From contig JAHJWB010000022.1 in the NCBI GenBank assembly GCA_018828125.1, positions 62,001-126,000 of the forward strand: a stretch of 64,000 nucleotides of DNA, in the 5' to 3' direction. This document shows, piece after piece, positions 44,199 through 52,615 of this stretch. The notes under the pieces are model-generated. The model saw nothing but the letters and a program-made list of their open reading frames with translations, made no database searches and was not told the DNA's origin. The DNA comes from Gammaproteobacteria bacterium. GTDB lineage: Bacteria; Pseudomonadota; Gammaproteobacteria; Burkholderiales; Burkholderiaceae_C. A program made the translations under genes and the position numbers. Each line of letters opens with the position of its first letter. The first letter of the stretch is position 1.

Positions 44199-44248
44199 CA
44201 GGTTGGATGCTTGCATCGCTCTGCGGTTAATCACAGGCTGGATGCTTG
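44199..44248. repeat. Direct repeat in recA promoter region
   Basis: CAGGTTGGATGCTTG (44199-44213) and CAGGCTGGATGCTTG (44234-44248) are direct repeats with one mismatch, 35 bases apart. The second overlaps the candidate LexA box. Confidence 0.7.
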
Positions 44249-44253
44249 AACAG
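44238..44253 (-). promoter_or_regulatory. Candidate LexA box for recA
   Basis: CTGGATGCTTGAACAG fits CTGT-N8-ACAG with one mismatch. Position 62-77 bases before the recA ATG suits SOS control. On both strands the spacing of the half-sites is that of the E. coli-type box. Confidence 0.55.
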
Positions 44254-44294
44254 TAGTCTATGCGAGCTGTTGCAACCCTTTCAAGGAGAATTTA

Positions 44295-44309
44295 GTCAGT
44301 TTGCCTGAC
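44295..44309. promoter_or_regulatory. Palindrome before the MarR-type gene
   Basis: GTCAGTTTGCCTGAC has perfect 5-bp arms around a 5-base spacer and ends 10 bases before the MarR start codon. It is a candidate autoregulatory operator. Confidence 0.45.
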
Positions 44310-44318
44310 AATCGATAT

Positions 44319-44816
44319 ATGCCCGAAATCCCCTTTTCGTTCCCTGTCGAGGACGGCTGGCGCCAAACCCATCTGGGCCGCCTGTTCGGCCACGCCATGC
44401 GGCGTTTTGACGCCCGGGTGCTGCAGCTCATGGCACGCAATGTCGAGGTGCCGCTGGCGCTGTCCAACCTGGCGGCACGCGACCAGGTCACGGCGGCGCA
44501 TGTGCACATCACCCGCCACTTGGCACTGCAAGGCGACCGGCTCACCGACCTGGCCCAGCGCGCGGGCATGACCAAACAGGCCATGGCCAACCTTGTAGAC
44601 CAGTGCGAGGCCTGGGGTTTGGTGACGCGCACCGCAGACCCGCTGGATGCGCGCGCGCGGCGGGTGTGTTTTACGCCGACGGGGCTGGCCTGGCTGCAGG
44701 CTTTTCAGGACGCGGTGGCACAGGCCGAAGCCGAGTTTCGCGACGAGGTGGGGCAGGACGTGGCCACGGTGGTAGCCATTGGGCTGGAAGCCTACGCCGG
44801 TGCGGCCGGTGGTTGA
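44319..44816 (+). CDS. MarR family transcriptional regulator
   Basis: A 165-residue winged-helix regulator. AAHVHITRHLALQGDRLTDLAQRAGMTKQAMANLVDQCEAWGLVTRTADPLDARARRVCFTPTGLAWLQAF is the MarR recognition helix, wing and dimer region (about 55-125). Such proteins respond to phenolics, oxidants or other small molecules; the ligand is not evident. The start chosen is the ATG at 44319; a TTG at 44301 would fuse the palindromic operator into the coding region. It diverges from recA and its 3' end overlaps the converging LysR gene by about 25 bases. Confidence 0.88.
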   Translation: MPEIPFSFPVEDGWRQTHLGRLFGHAMRRFDARVLQLMARNVEVPLALSNLAARDQVTAAHVHITRHLALQGDRLTDLAQRAGMTKQAMANLVDQCEAWGLVTRTADPLDARARRVCFTPTGLAWLQAFQDAVAQAEAEFRDEVGQDVATVVAIGLEAYAGAAGG

Positions 44817-45757
44817 AGCAGGGCTGCCGCGTCAATGACACCCGCTGGCGCGGCACAGGCCAGCAGCCACTGCAGAAAACACTGCAGTGCGTGCAGCTGC
44901 GTGCGGCCTTCGGGGTAGCAGAACCAGTAGCCCATGTCGCTTTGGTAGCCGCCTCGCAGGTACACATCTGCCAAAGGCTCGCGCACCAGCCCCGCCGTGA
45001 TTTCGTCCTGCACCAGACAGCGCGGTACCAGCGCCAAGCCCATGCCCGCCTGCACGGCGCGGATCATGGTCTGGAACTGGTCAAACTGCGGGCCCGCCAA
45101 CGGGTCGATGGCACCCTCCACGGCATGGGTTTCGCTCCAGCGCAGCCAGGCCTCGGGCACCGTCACATGGCGCAGCAGGGTTTGTTGGGCCACGTCGCGC
45201 GGGGTGTGAATCGCCCAGTCGGCCACCCTGGCGCGCGGCGCGATCAGCGCCACATCGTTGCCTGTGATGTGGTGAGCGTGGGCGCCGGGCCAATGGCCGT
45301 CCCCGAACAAAATCGCGCAGTCCAGCTCGGGTCGAGTGAAGTCGTAGCTGTGCACATACGGCACAAAGTGCAGCGTGATCTGCGGGTGCTGCTGCTGAAA
45401 CTGCGGCAACCGGGGAATGAGCCACTTGGCCGCAAACGTGGGCAGGCTGGACAGGTGCAGCGCGCCACCGCCGTCATCGCTGGTGATCAGCTCCAGCGTC
45501 GCGGCCTCCAGCTGCGCCAGCACGCCGCGCACGGCTTTTTCATAGCGCTCGCCCGCCGGGGTCAGCGCCAGGCGTTTGCGGCTACGTTCGAACAGCGGCA
45601 CGCCCACCCAGGTTTCCAGTTCCTTGATCTGCTTGCTGACTGCGCTCTGGGTCAGGTGCAGCGCCTCTGCCGCACGCGAGATGCCGCCAAACCGCGTAAC
45701 GGTGGAGAACGCACGTAACAAGTGCAGAGGCGGTGAAAGGCGTCGCAGAGAGGACAT
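44792..45757 (-). CDS. LysR family regulator (GcvA-like)
   Basis: A 321-residue LysR regulator. The HTH (about 10-70) reads LLRAFSTVTRFGGISRAAEALHLTQSAVSKQIKELETWVGVPLFERSRKRLALTPAGE, close to GcvA/AmpR. The effector domain contains LSSLPTFAAKWLIPRLPQFQQQHPQITLHFV. It diverges from a Bug-family binding protein gene, with a 17-bp palindrome between them, so it probably controls that uptake component. Effector unknown; a carboxylate is plausible by context. Confidence 0.9.
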   Translation of the reverse strand: MSSLRRLSPPLHLLRAFSTVTRFGGISRAAEALHLTQSAVSKQIKELETWVGVPLFERSRKRLALTPAGERYEKAVRGVLAQLEAATLELITSDDGGGALHLSSLPTFAAKWLIPRLPQFQQQHPQITLHFVPYVHSYDFTRPELDCAILFGDGHWPGAHAHHITGNDVALIAPRARVADWAIHTPRDVAQQTLLRHVTVPEAWLRWSETHAVEGAIDPLAGPQFDQFQTMIRAVQAGMGLALVPRCLVQDEITAGLVREPLADVYLRGGYQSDMGYWFCYPEGRTQLHALQCFLQWLLACAAPAGVIDAAALLQPPAAPA

Positions 45758-45772
45758 AGTAAGTTCTCAAAT

Positions 45773-45789
45773 CATTCCATATCGGAATG
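45773..45789. promoter_or_regulatory. Candidate LysR operator
   Basis: CATTCCATATCGGAATG has perfect 6-bp arms around ATATC and contains T-N11-A. It lies between the divergent LysR and Bug-family genes, 16 bases upstream of the LysR start. Confidence 0.55.
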
Positions 45790-45864
45790 TTATCAGGCAT
45801 ATCCATTGCTTGGTAGAGGGCGTTGATTCCATTAACCTCAATGCACTTCATAGGAGAAATGCCC

Positions 45865-46830
45865 ATGCAACGCCGTCACGTCCTTTCCGCTTTGGCTGCC
45901 GTATCTTTCGTTCCTGGAATGTCTTTGGCGCAAGAGGGCAAACCTCTTCGCATCATCGTTCCCTTCCCGCCCGGGGGCGCCACGGACATCACGGCCCGCA
46001 GCCTGCAAGAGTCGCTGGCCCGCATCCTCAAGCAACCCGTGGTGCTGGAAAACCGCGGCGGCGCGGGTGGTTCCATCGGTATGGCCGAAGTGGCCCGCGC
46101 CACGCCAGACGGCCTCACCATTGGCGTGGCCACCTTGTCCACCCACGGTGTGAACCCTGCCGTGTACACCAAGCTGCCCTACAACCCCACCAAGGATTTC
46201 GTCGGCGTGACCGAGATCGTGAAGGCGCCGGGCGTCATCGTGGTCAACCCCGCCACGCTGCCCGTCAAGGACTTTGCCGATCTGGTGAAGTACCTCAAGG
46301 CCAACCCCGGCAAGGTGTCGTACGCGACGCCTGGCAACGGCACCATCGGCCACATGTGGGGCGAGCTGTTCAAGAGCGCCACGGGCACCTCCATGGTGCA
46401 CATCCCCTACCGTGGTGCAGGCCCGGCCATCAACGACGTGCTGGCCGGCCAGGTGGCGGTGTACTTTGACCAGGTGGCCTCGTCGCTGCCACACGTCAAG
46501 TCCGGCAAGCTCAAGGCACTGGCCGTGTCGTGGCCCCAGCGCCTGGACGTGTTGCCCGATGTGCCCACCTACGGCGAACTGGGCTACAAGCAGGCCAATG
46601 AACCATCGTGGTTCGGCTTGGTGGCACCCGCAGCCACTCCGCCTGCCGCAGTAGAGCGCATCCAGCAGGCCGTGTCCCAGGCGCTCAAGGAAACCGCCGT
46701 GCGCGAGCGGCTGGCGGGCCAGGGCCTGTACCCCTCGGGCACGACGCCCAAGGAGTTCACGGCCCAGATCGCCAGCGAGATCGACAAGATGAAGCGCGTA
46801 GCCGCCTATGCCAAGGTGGTGCTGGACTGA
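45865..46830 (+). CDS. Bug/TctC-family periplasmic binding protein
   Basis: A 321-residue tripartite tricarboxylate transporter receptor of the Bug family. Sec signal peptide to about residue 23 (GMSLAQ). The ligand motif is RIIVPFPPGGATDITARSLQESLA, followed by VVLENRGGAGGSIGMAEVARATPDG and the second carboxylate-contact region GNGTIGHMWGELFKSATGTSMVHIPYRGAGPAINDVLAGQVAVYFDQ. No TctA/TctB membrane genes are adjacent, as for most orphan Bug proteins in this family. AGGAG is best spaced for the ATG at 45865 rather than 45859. A close paralogue is encoded at 53789. The divergent LysR gene probably controls it. Confidence 0.93.
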   Translation: MQRRHVLSALAAVSFVPGMSLAQEGKPLRIIVPFPPGGATDITARSLQESLARILKQPVVLENRGGAGGSIGMAEVARATPDGLTIGVATLSTHGVNPAVYTKLPYNPTKDFVGVTEIVKAPGVIVVNPATLPVKDFADLVKYLKANPGKVSYATPGNGTIGHMWGELFKSATGTSMVHIPYRGAGPAINDVLAGQVAVYFDQVASSLPHVKSGKLKALAVSWPQRLDVLPDVPTYGELGYKQANEPSWFGLVAPAATPPAAVERIQQAVSQALKETAVRERLAGQGLYPSGTTPKEFTAQIASEIDKMKRVAAYAKVVLD

Positions 46831-46972
46831 CCTGACGCGTCCCCGGGCCTGTGCCCGGACCGGCCACAGCCGGGATGTGAGGACTATCGCGGCCCTGTTT
46901 TCAGGGATAACCATAGTCACATCCCGGTCTGGGCGGCTAGGCCAGCCGCCCTCCTTTGCGCACACTCTGCCT

Positions 46973-47905
46973 ATGCATGCAGCCTTGAAACTGATCCACC
47001 ACCGATTTATGCAAGCCCAGCCCGGCGTCACCGGTTCGCCCGGTCTGTCCAGCAGCCCGGCCGCTTCCATGGTGACCACCGTGCCCGGCACGACCCCGCT
47101 GGTGCTCGACTCCCCGCACAGCGGCACCCGCTACCCCGACGACTTCGGCTCCGCCTGCGACCTGCCCACGCTGCGCCGTGCCGAAGACACGCATGTCGAA
47201 AAGATATATGCCTTTGCGCCCGCGCTCGGCGTGGCCTGGGTCGAGGCGCACTTCCCGCGCATCTACCTCGACGCCAACCGCGACACCACCGAGCTGGACA
47301 TCACCTTGCTCGACGGCGAATGGACCGACCCCATCTCCACCGACCCGCAGGTGCTCAGCAAGGTGCGCCTGGGCAAGGGCCTGATCTGGAAGTTCACCGA
47401 CGAAGGCGAGCCCATCTACAACCGCCAGCTCACCGTGGCCGAAGTGCGCGCCCGCATCGACCGTTGCTGGCGCCCGTACCACGCGGCTGTGCAGCACGCC
47501 ATTGACGCCGCGCACGCGCGCCACGGCTACAGCATCCACATCAACTGCCACTCGATGCCCGCCGTGGCCGCCAGCCACGCCACGGATTTTCCGGGCCTGG
47601 TGCACGCCGACTTTGTGGTGGGCGACCGCGACGGCAGCACCGCCAGCCCCGCGCTGTCGGCCCTGGTGTGCGAACACCTGCGCGGCTGCGGCTACAGTGT
47701 GGAGCACAACCACCCCTACAAAGGCGTGGAGCTGGTGCGCCGCTACAGCAACCCCGCAGAGCACCGCCACAGCATTCAGCTGGAGATCAACCGCAAGCTC
47801 TACATGGACGAGAAGTCTCTGGCGCAGCACCCCGACGGCATGGCGCGCCTGCAGGCTGACTTGCAGGCGCTGGTGCACAAGCTGCTGGCAGTCGACCCGC
47901 GTTAG
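46973..47905 (+). CDS. N-formylglutamate amidohydrolase family protein
   Basis: A 310-residue enzyme of the HutG/FGase family, which removes formate from N-formylglutamate at the end of one histidine degradation route. PLVLDSPHSGTRYPDDF is the N-terminal signature with a metal His; further blocks are DTHVEKIYAFAPALGVAWVEAHFPRIYLDANRDTTELD, IHINCHSMPA, DFVVGDRDGSTASP, EHNHPYKGVELVRRYSNP and SIQLEINRKLYMDE. No other hut genes are nearby, so it may act on another N-formyl or N-acyl amino acid. Start uncertain: ATG 46973 used, ATG 47009 is equally possible; neither has a strong ribosome site. Confidence 0.87.
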   Translation: MHAALKLIHHRFMQAQPGVTGSPGLSSSPAASMVTTVPGTTPLVLDSPHSGTRYPDDFGSACDLPTLRRAEDTHVEKIYAFAPALGVAWVEAHFPRIYLDANRDTTELDITLLDGEWTDPISTDPQVLSKVRLGKGLIWKFTDEGEPIYNRQLTVAEVRARIDRCWRPYHAAVQHAIDAAHARHGYSIHINCHSMPAVAASHATDFPGLVHADFVVGDRDGSTASPALSALVCEHLRGCGYSVEHNHPYKGVELVRRYSNPAEHRHSIQLEINRKLYMDEKSLAQHPDGMARLQADLQALVHKLLAVDPR

Positions 47906-47965
47906 CCACCGAAGCGGACCCGCTGCAGACCCGGCGGCCTGCGCGGTCGCGCCGTGGTGTGTGGG

Positions 47966-48985
47966 TTACGCCGCGAACGTCACCACCACCTTGCCCAGCG
48001 GCCCGTGGGCCAGGTGCGCCAGCGCTTCGTGCAACTGGGCCGCCGGGTACCGCGCCGCCACCACGGGCTGCAGCCCGCCCGCGTCTGCGGCCCGCACCAG
48101 ATCCTGCAGGGCACGCCGGTGCCCCACGCTCACCCCCTGCACACGCGCCCGTTTGGTGATCAGATCGAACCCTGAGCCAGAAAAGCCCGCGCCTTCCATC
48201 ACGCCGATGTAGGCCACATGGCCGCCCTGCGCCAGCGCCTGCAGCGACTGGCCCAGCGTGGCGCCGCCAGCCGTCTCCAGCACATGGTCCACTCCCCGGC
48301 CGTCCGTCAGGGTGAGCAGCTCGGCGGGCCACGGGCCCGAGCGCGGCAACACCTGCGCGGCACCCAACGCCAGCACTGCGGGAGTTTTCTCAGGGCTGCC
48401 GCTAGTCACATACACCTGTGCGCCGTGGAGGCGTGCAATCTGCACGCCAAACAGCGCGACACCGCCCGTGCCATGCACCAGCACCGTCTGGCCCGCGCGC
48501 AGCCCGCCGTTTTCGACCAGCGCCATCCAGGCCGTGAGCCCGGCGCAAGGCAAGGTGCTGGCTGCGGCGGCATCCAGCGTGGCCGGCGCCGCCACCAGCC
48601 AGTCTTCGTGCAGCAGCACATGGGTGGCCAGCATGCCCGGTCCGGGCACCCCCAGGGGCATTGCGCCGGCAGGGGCCTGGCCGTCCAGCCACCCGGCCGT
48701 GAAGGTGCTGATGACGGCCTCGCCGTGTTTCCAGCGGGTCACGCCGGGGCCTGTCGCCACCACCTGGCCTGCCATGTCAGAGCCCGGCGTGAAGGGGGGC
48801 GCGGCGCCCATGCCGTACTGGTTGTCAATCACCAACTGGTCGCGGTAGTTCAGTGAGACTGCGTCCACCCTCACCAGCACCTCACGGCCTGTGGGACTGG
48901 GCATGGGGGCTTCCACGTACGCCAAGTGTTGGACACCAAAATCGGCCAGTTGCCAGCGCATCAAGGTCGAGGGAAGAGAGGTCAT
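47966..48985 (-). CDS. Zinc-type alcohol dehydrogenase-like (MDR) oxidoreductase
   Basis: A 339-residue medium-chain dehydrogenase/reductase. The N-terminal domain shows VRVDAVSLNYRDQLVIDNQYG and FTPGSDMAGQVVATGPGVTRWKHGEAVI. The cofactor domain shows GQTVLVHGTGGVALFGVQIARLHGAQVYVTSGS and VDHVLETAGGATLGQSLQAL. The catalytic-zinc Cys is replaced by Asn/Tyr (SLNYRD), as in quinone-oxidoreductase-like members, so zinc-independent reduction of a C=C or carbonyl is likely. Substrate unknown. It diverges from a LysR gene across 157 bases, and that regulator is its probable controller. Start at MTSLPSTLMRW; upstream frame is not conserved-looking. Confidence 0.88.
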   Translation of the reverse strand: MTSLPSTLMRWQLADFGVQHLAYVEAPMPSPTGREVLVRVDAVSLNYRDQLVIDNQYGMGAAPPFTPGSDMAGQVVATGPGVTRWKHGEAVISTFTAGWLDGQAPAGAMPLGVPGPGMLATHVLLHEDWLVAAPATLDAAAASTLPCAGLTAWMALVENGGLRAGQTVLVHGTGGVALFGVQIARLHGAQVYVTSGSPEKTPAVLALGAAQVLPRSGPWPAELLTLTDGRGVDHVLETAGGATLGQSLQALAQGGHVAYIGVMEGAGFSGSGFDLITKRARVQGVSVGHRRALQDLVRAADAGGLQPVVAARYPAAQLHEALAHLAHGPLGKVVVTFAA

Positions 48986-49142
48986 GGTCTGTGTGCTCCG
49001 CAGAGATAAATAAAACAGAACCGATGCTATTGGTGACATGAGTGCGCGTGTGGCGGATAATTTTCGTTTGATTGGCGCGCACTTGTCCTCAATGGTGCAT
49101 CCGCGCGCCGCGTGACTGGCCCGCAACACGAAAGACACCGCC

Positions 49143-50096
49143 ATGAGCGACCGCCTTCAGGGCCTTGATATCTTTGTCGCCGCCGTCGAATCCGGCAGCT
49201 TTGCCCGGGCTGCCACGCGGTTGCACCTCACGCGGTCTGCCGTGGGCAAGGGTGTGGCGCGGCTGGAATCGCGGCTGGGCGCGCGGTTGTTTCACCGCAC
49301 CACGCGCTCGCAGGCGCTCACGGACGAAGGCCAGCGCTACTACGAGCGCTGCCGCCGGGCGCTGGACGAGCTAGACGCGGCCGAGGCCGCCGTGCAGGCC
49401 GGGCGCGAGGAGGTGGTGGGCCGGCTGCGCTTGACCTGCCCTGAGCTGCTGGGCCGGCGCTGCGTGGGGCCCGTGCTGCTGGCGCTGGCGGGCGAGCACC
49501 CGCGCCTGGTGGTCGAGGCGCACTTCAGCGACCGGCCCTCGCACCTCATCGACGAAGGGCTGGACCTGGCCATCCGCAGTGGCCCGTTGCCCGACAGCAC
49601 CCAGTTTGCCGCGCGGCTGCTGGGCCACCAGTGGATGGGCGTGTACGCCGCTCCGGCATACCTTGCCACCCATGCGCGCCCGGCTGATACCGCCGATCTG
49701 GCCGCCACCCGCGACCAGCATGCGTTTGTGGTGTACGGCAGCGATGGGTGGGCCAAACCCTGGCTCTTCAACGGCCCCCAGGGCCGCCCGTTCGAGCTAG
49801 ATGTCACCCCGCGCTTCACCGCCAACAGCCTTGAAGTGCTGGCGCAGGCAGCCACTGAAGGCATGGGCCTGGTGCGCCTGCCCATCTGGCTGGCGGCACC
49901 CGCGGTGGCCAGCGGTGCGCTGGAACCGGTGTTTGAAGAGGCCGTGCCCTTTGGCTACCCCTTGCATGCGCTGTGGCCGCAGTCGCGGTCCATGCCCACG
50001 CGCCAGCGCATCGTGATCGATGCACTGGCGCAGCGGGTGCCAGAGCTGATCGACGCGGGGCGGGGCATCCTGAGCGGCAGCCAAGCCGCGGCCTAA
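49143..50096 (+). CDS. LysR family transcriptional regulator
   Basis: A 317-residue LysR regulator. HTH (about 1-65): LQGLDIFVAAVESGSFARAATRLHLTRSAVGKGVARLESRLGARLFHRTTRSQALTDEG. The effector domain shows GRLRLTCPELLGRRCVGPVLLALAGEHPRL and DEGLDLAIRSGPLPDS, typical of the CrgA/DhcR-like subgroup. It diverges from the MDR oxidoreductase gene, the standard layout for control of the neighbour in the presence of substrate. Immediately downstream is a 162-bp palindromic element. Confidence 0.9.
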   Translation: MSDRLQGLDIFVAAVESGSFARAATRLHLTRSAVGKGVARLESRLGARLFHRTTRSQALTDEGQRYYERCRRALDELDAAEAAVQAGREEVVGRLRLTCPELLGRRCVGPVLLALAGEHPRLVVEAHFSDRPSHLIDEGLDLAIRSGPLPDSTQFAARLLGHQWMGVYAAPAYLATHARPADTADLAATRDQHAFVVYGSDGWAKPWLFNGPQGRPFELDVTPRFTANSLEVLAQAATEGMGLVRLPIWLAAPAVASGALEPVFEEAVPFGYPLHALWPQSRSMPTRQRIVIDALAQRVPELIDAGRGILSGSQAAA

Positions 50097-50116
50097 AATC
50101 GCGGCACAGGCGCGGC

Positions 50117-50278
50117 GAGCCTGTCGGACTTGGAGCGTCGAAAAGCGAAAATTGGCCCCAGCGAGGACAGTTTTTGCCGGATTTGCAGCCGCATAGCCAA
50201 GCTATGGGGCAAAAAGACGGTGAAAAATGGACCGCTGCGGTCAATTTGCAGCCGACGATTTCCAAGTCCGACAGGCTC
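50117..50278. mobile_element. 162-bp palindromic MITE-like element
   Basis: Perfect 18-bp terminal inverted repeats, GAGCCTGTCGGACTTGGA (50117-50134) and its complement (50261-50278). Inner parts are also imperfectly complementary (CGTCG...AAAATTG-CC against GG-CAATTT...CGACG), and a CATAGC/GCTATG pair lies at the centre. The whole can fold into one long hairpin. No coding capacity and no evident target duplication. Confidence 0.7.
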
Positions 50279-50311
50279 CTAGACCGTTGCCAACCACCAG
50301 GAGACACCCCC

Positions 50312-50986
50312 ATGCGCATCCTCATTGCCGAAGACGACCAGGTGCTGGCCGATGGCCTGCTGCGCACATTGCGCGCCTCGGGGGCCGTGGTGGACCACGT
50401 CGCCAGCGGCAGCGAGGCCGATGCAGCCCTGCTGACCAACAACGAGTTCGACCTGCTCATCCTGGACCTGGGCCTGCCCCGCATGCACGGGCTGGAGGTG
50501 CTCAAAAAACTGCGCAGCCGGGGCTCTGCGCTGCCGGTGCTCATCCTCACCGCGGCCGACAGCGTGGAAGAGCGTGTGAAAGGCCTGGACTTCGGCGCCG
50601 ACGACTACATGGCCAAACCCTTCAGCCTGCAAGAACTGGAAGCCCGGGTGCGTGCGCTCACGCGCAGGGGCATGGGCGGCACCAGCAGCGCCATCAAGCA
50701 CGGCCCGCTGGTGTACGACCAGGCGGGCCGCGTCGCCACCATCGACGGCAAGATGATCGAGCTGTCGGCGCGTGAACTGGGCCTGCTGGAAGTGCTGCTG
50801 CAGCGTGCCGGACGGCTGGTGAGCAAGGAGCAATTGGTGGAGCGCCTGTGCGAGTGGGGCGAAGAGGTGAGCAACAACGCCATCGAGGTCTACATCCACC
50901 GCCTGCGCAAAAAAATCGAAGGTGGCCCCATCCGCATCGCCACGGTACGCGGTCTGGGATATTGCCTGGAGAAAATTCCAGGATGA
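50312..50986 (+). CDS. OmpR/PhoB-family response regulator (TctD-like)
   Basis: A 224-residue two-component regulator. Receiver domain 1-118: acidic pocket EDD (7-9), phosphorylation site D52 in LLILDLGLPRMHG, Thr in LILTAAD, and Lys in YMAKPFS. Winged-helix DNA-binding domain about 130-222: LSARELGLLEVLLQRAGRLVSKEQLVERL and NNAIEVYIHRLRKKIEGGPIRIATVRGLGYCLE. It resembles TctD and QseB. The kinase gene follows, but a dispersed repeat separates them. CAGGAGACACCCCC precedes the ATG. It is downstream of the 162-bp palindromic element, which therefore lies in its promoter region. Confidence 0.93.
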   Translation: MRILIAEDDQVLADGLLRTLRASGAVVDHVASGSEADAALLTNNEFDLLILDLGLPRMHGLEVLKKLRSRGSALPVLILTAADSVEERVKGLDFGADDYMAKPFSLQELEARVRALTRRGMGGTSSAIKHGPLVYDQAGRVATIDGKMIELSARELGLLEVLLQRAGRLVSKEQLVERLCEWGEEVSNNAIEVYIHRLRKKIEGGPIRIATVRGLGYCLEKIPG

Positions 50987-50992
50987 TCAAAA

Positions 50993-51046
50993 ATGATAGC
51001 TAATGGCGCTTGATGGATAAGCGCTAGAGGCTAATTTCATTCAAAT
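50993..51046 (+). repeat. Dispersed repeat copy 7 (between regulator and kinase genes)
   Basis: ATAGCT 50996-51001, 17-base spacer, AAGCGCT 51019-51025, AGAGGCTAATTTCATTCAAAT. It fills the gap of a regulator-kinase operon and ends 19 bases before the kinase TTG start. Confidence 0.88.
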
Positions 51047-51064
51047 CTCACTCCGGCACACGTT

Positions 51065-52516
51065 TTGAAGATCTTCCAGCGAGAGCAGCGCTCCCTCTTC
51101 GGCGAGATCCTCGACTGGATGCTCACGCCGCTGCTGCTGCTGTGGCCCGTGAGCCTGGCGCTGACCTGGCTGGTGGCGCAGGGGCTGGCCAACAAACCGT
51201 TTGACCGGGCGCTTGAATACAACGCCCATGCGCTGGCCCAGCTGGTCACCGTGGTGGACAACAAGGTCCAGTTCAACCTGCCCCAGCCCGCCAGCGAGAT
51301 CCTGCGGGCTGACGACTCCGACATCGTGTACTACCAGGTGGTGGGCCCCGGCGGCGAGTTCCTGTCGGGCGAACGCGAGTTGCCCGACCCCCCGGCCGAC
51401 GAGGTACCCACGTCCGGCGAGGTGCGCCTGCGCGATGGCGAAATGCGCGGCATCGATATTCGTGTTGCCTACATCTGGGTTCGGCTGCCGCTGGAGGACA
51501 CGCCCGTGGCGCTGGTGCAGGTGGCCGAGACGCGCGAAAAGCGCAGTGTGCTGGCCACCGAAATCATCAAGGGCGTGATGCTGCCGCAGTTCGTCATCTT
51601 GCCACTGGCCGTGCTGCTGGTGTGGCTGGCGCTGGCACGCGGCATCCAGCCGCTGAATCAGCTGGAGCAGCGCATCCGGGCGCGTAACCCCGACGACCTC
51701 TCGCCACTGGACGACCGCACCGTGCCGCTCGAAGTGGCGCCGCTGGTGTCGTCCGTTAACGATCTGCTCACGCGCCTGAACGATTCGCTGGCCACGCAAA
51801 AGCGCTTTCTGGCCGACGCCGCGCACCAGCTCAAGACCCCGCTGGCGGGCCTGCGCATGCAGGCCGACCTGGCCCAGCGCGAGGGCACCAGCACCGAAGA
51901 ACTCAAGCGGTCATTGCAGCAGATCGGCCGCTCCAGCATCCGCGCCACGCACACCGTCAACCAGTTGTTGGCGCTGGCGCGCGCCGAAGGCAGCGGCGTG
52001 GGCATTGCCCGCCAGCCGTGTGACCTGGCGCGCCTGGTGATCGAGGTGGTGCGCGACTCGGTGCCCCGCGCGCTGGAGAAACAGATCGACCTGGGCTACG
52101 ACGGCGCAGAGCCTGGATCGCCCGGCGTGCTGGTGGATGGCAACCCCACCTTGCTCAAGGAGCTGGTGCGCAACCTGGTGGACAACGCCATCAACTACAC
52201 ACCCTCAACCCCCGAAAAACCCGGCGTGGTCACGGCCCGCGTGCTGGCCGACACCTTTGGCCATGTGCTGCTGCTGCAGGTCGAAGACTCGGGCCCCGGT
52301 GTGCCCGAGCCCGAGCGCGAGCTCGTCTTTCAGCCGTTTTACCGGGCGCTCGGCAGCGAGGCCGATGGCTCGGGCCTGGGCCTGCCCATCGTGCTGGAGA
52401 TTGCAGGCAAACACGATGCCGAGGTCACGCTCGAAGACGCCCGCCCCGGCCACCACCCACCGGGCGCGTGTTTTACGGTGCGGTTTACGGCACGCGACGG
52501 CATGGCGGGTAGCTGA
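51065..52516 (+). CDS. Sensor histidine kinase (TctE-like)
   Basis: A 483-residue inner-membrane kinase. Helix 1 at about 17-40; periplasmic domain 41-165 of the two-component sensor N-terminal type found in TctE (LANKPFDRALEYNAHALAQLV, DDSDIVYYQVVGPGGEFLSGE); helix 2 at about 172-192; HAMP-like linker; H-box FLADAAHQLKTPLAGLR (H254); N-box ELVRNLVDNAINYT; G-boxes EDSGPGVP and GSGLGLPI. TctE systems govern tricarboxylate uptake, and a TctC-type binding protein lies two genes downstream. The only in-frame start consistent with the domain is TTG at 51065, since a stop codon lies at 51032 in the repeat. Confidence 0.92.
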   Translation: MKIFQREQRSLFGEILDWMLTPLLLLWPVSLALTWLVAQGLANKPFDRALEYNAHALAQLVTVVDNKVQFNLPQPASEILRADDSDIVYYQVVGPGGEFLSGERELPDPPADEVPTSGEVRLRDGEMRGIDIRVAYIWVRLPLEDTPVALVQVAETREKRSVLATEIIKGVMLPQFVILPLAVLLVWLALARGIQPLNQLEQRIRARNPDDLSPLDDRTVPLEVAPLVSSVNDLLTRLNDSLATQKRFLADAAHQLKTPLAGLRMQADLAQREGTSTEELKRSLQQIGRSSIRATHTVNQLLALARAEGSGVGIARQPCDLARLVIEVVRDSVPRALEKQIDLGYDGAEPGSPGVLVDGNPTLLKELVRNLVDNAINYTPSTPEKPGVVTARVLADTFGHVLLLQVEDSGPGVPEPERELVFQPFYRALGSEADGSGLGLPIVLEIAGKHDAEVTLEDARPGHHPPGACFTVRFTARDGMAGS

Positions 52517-52615
52517 CTTCGCTTTTTGCCCCTTGGCACTGCCCGGCGCCCGAGGCTGCGGCATCATGCAAAACACCAAAACCCGCCGAAGAACCCGTTC
52601 AAAGCTGCACCGCCC

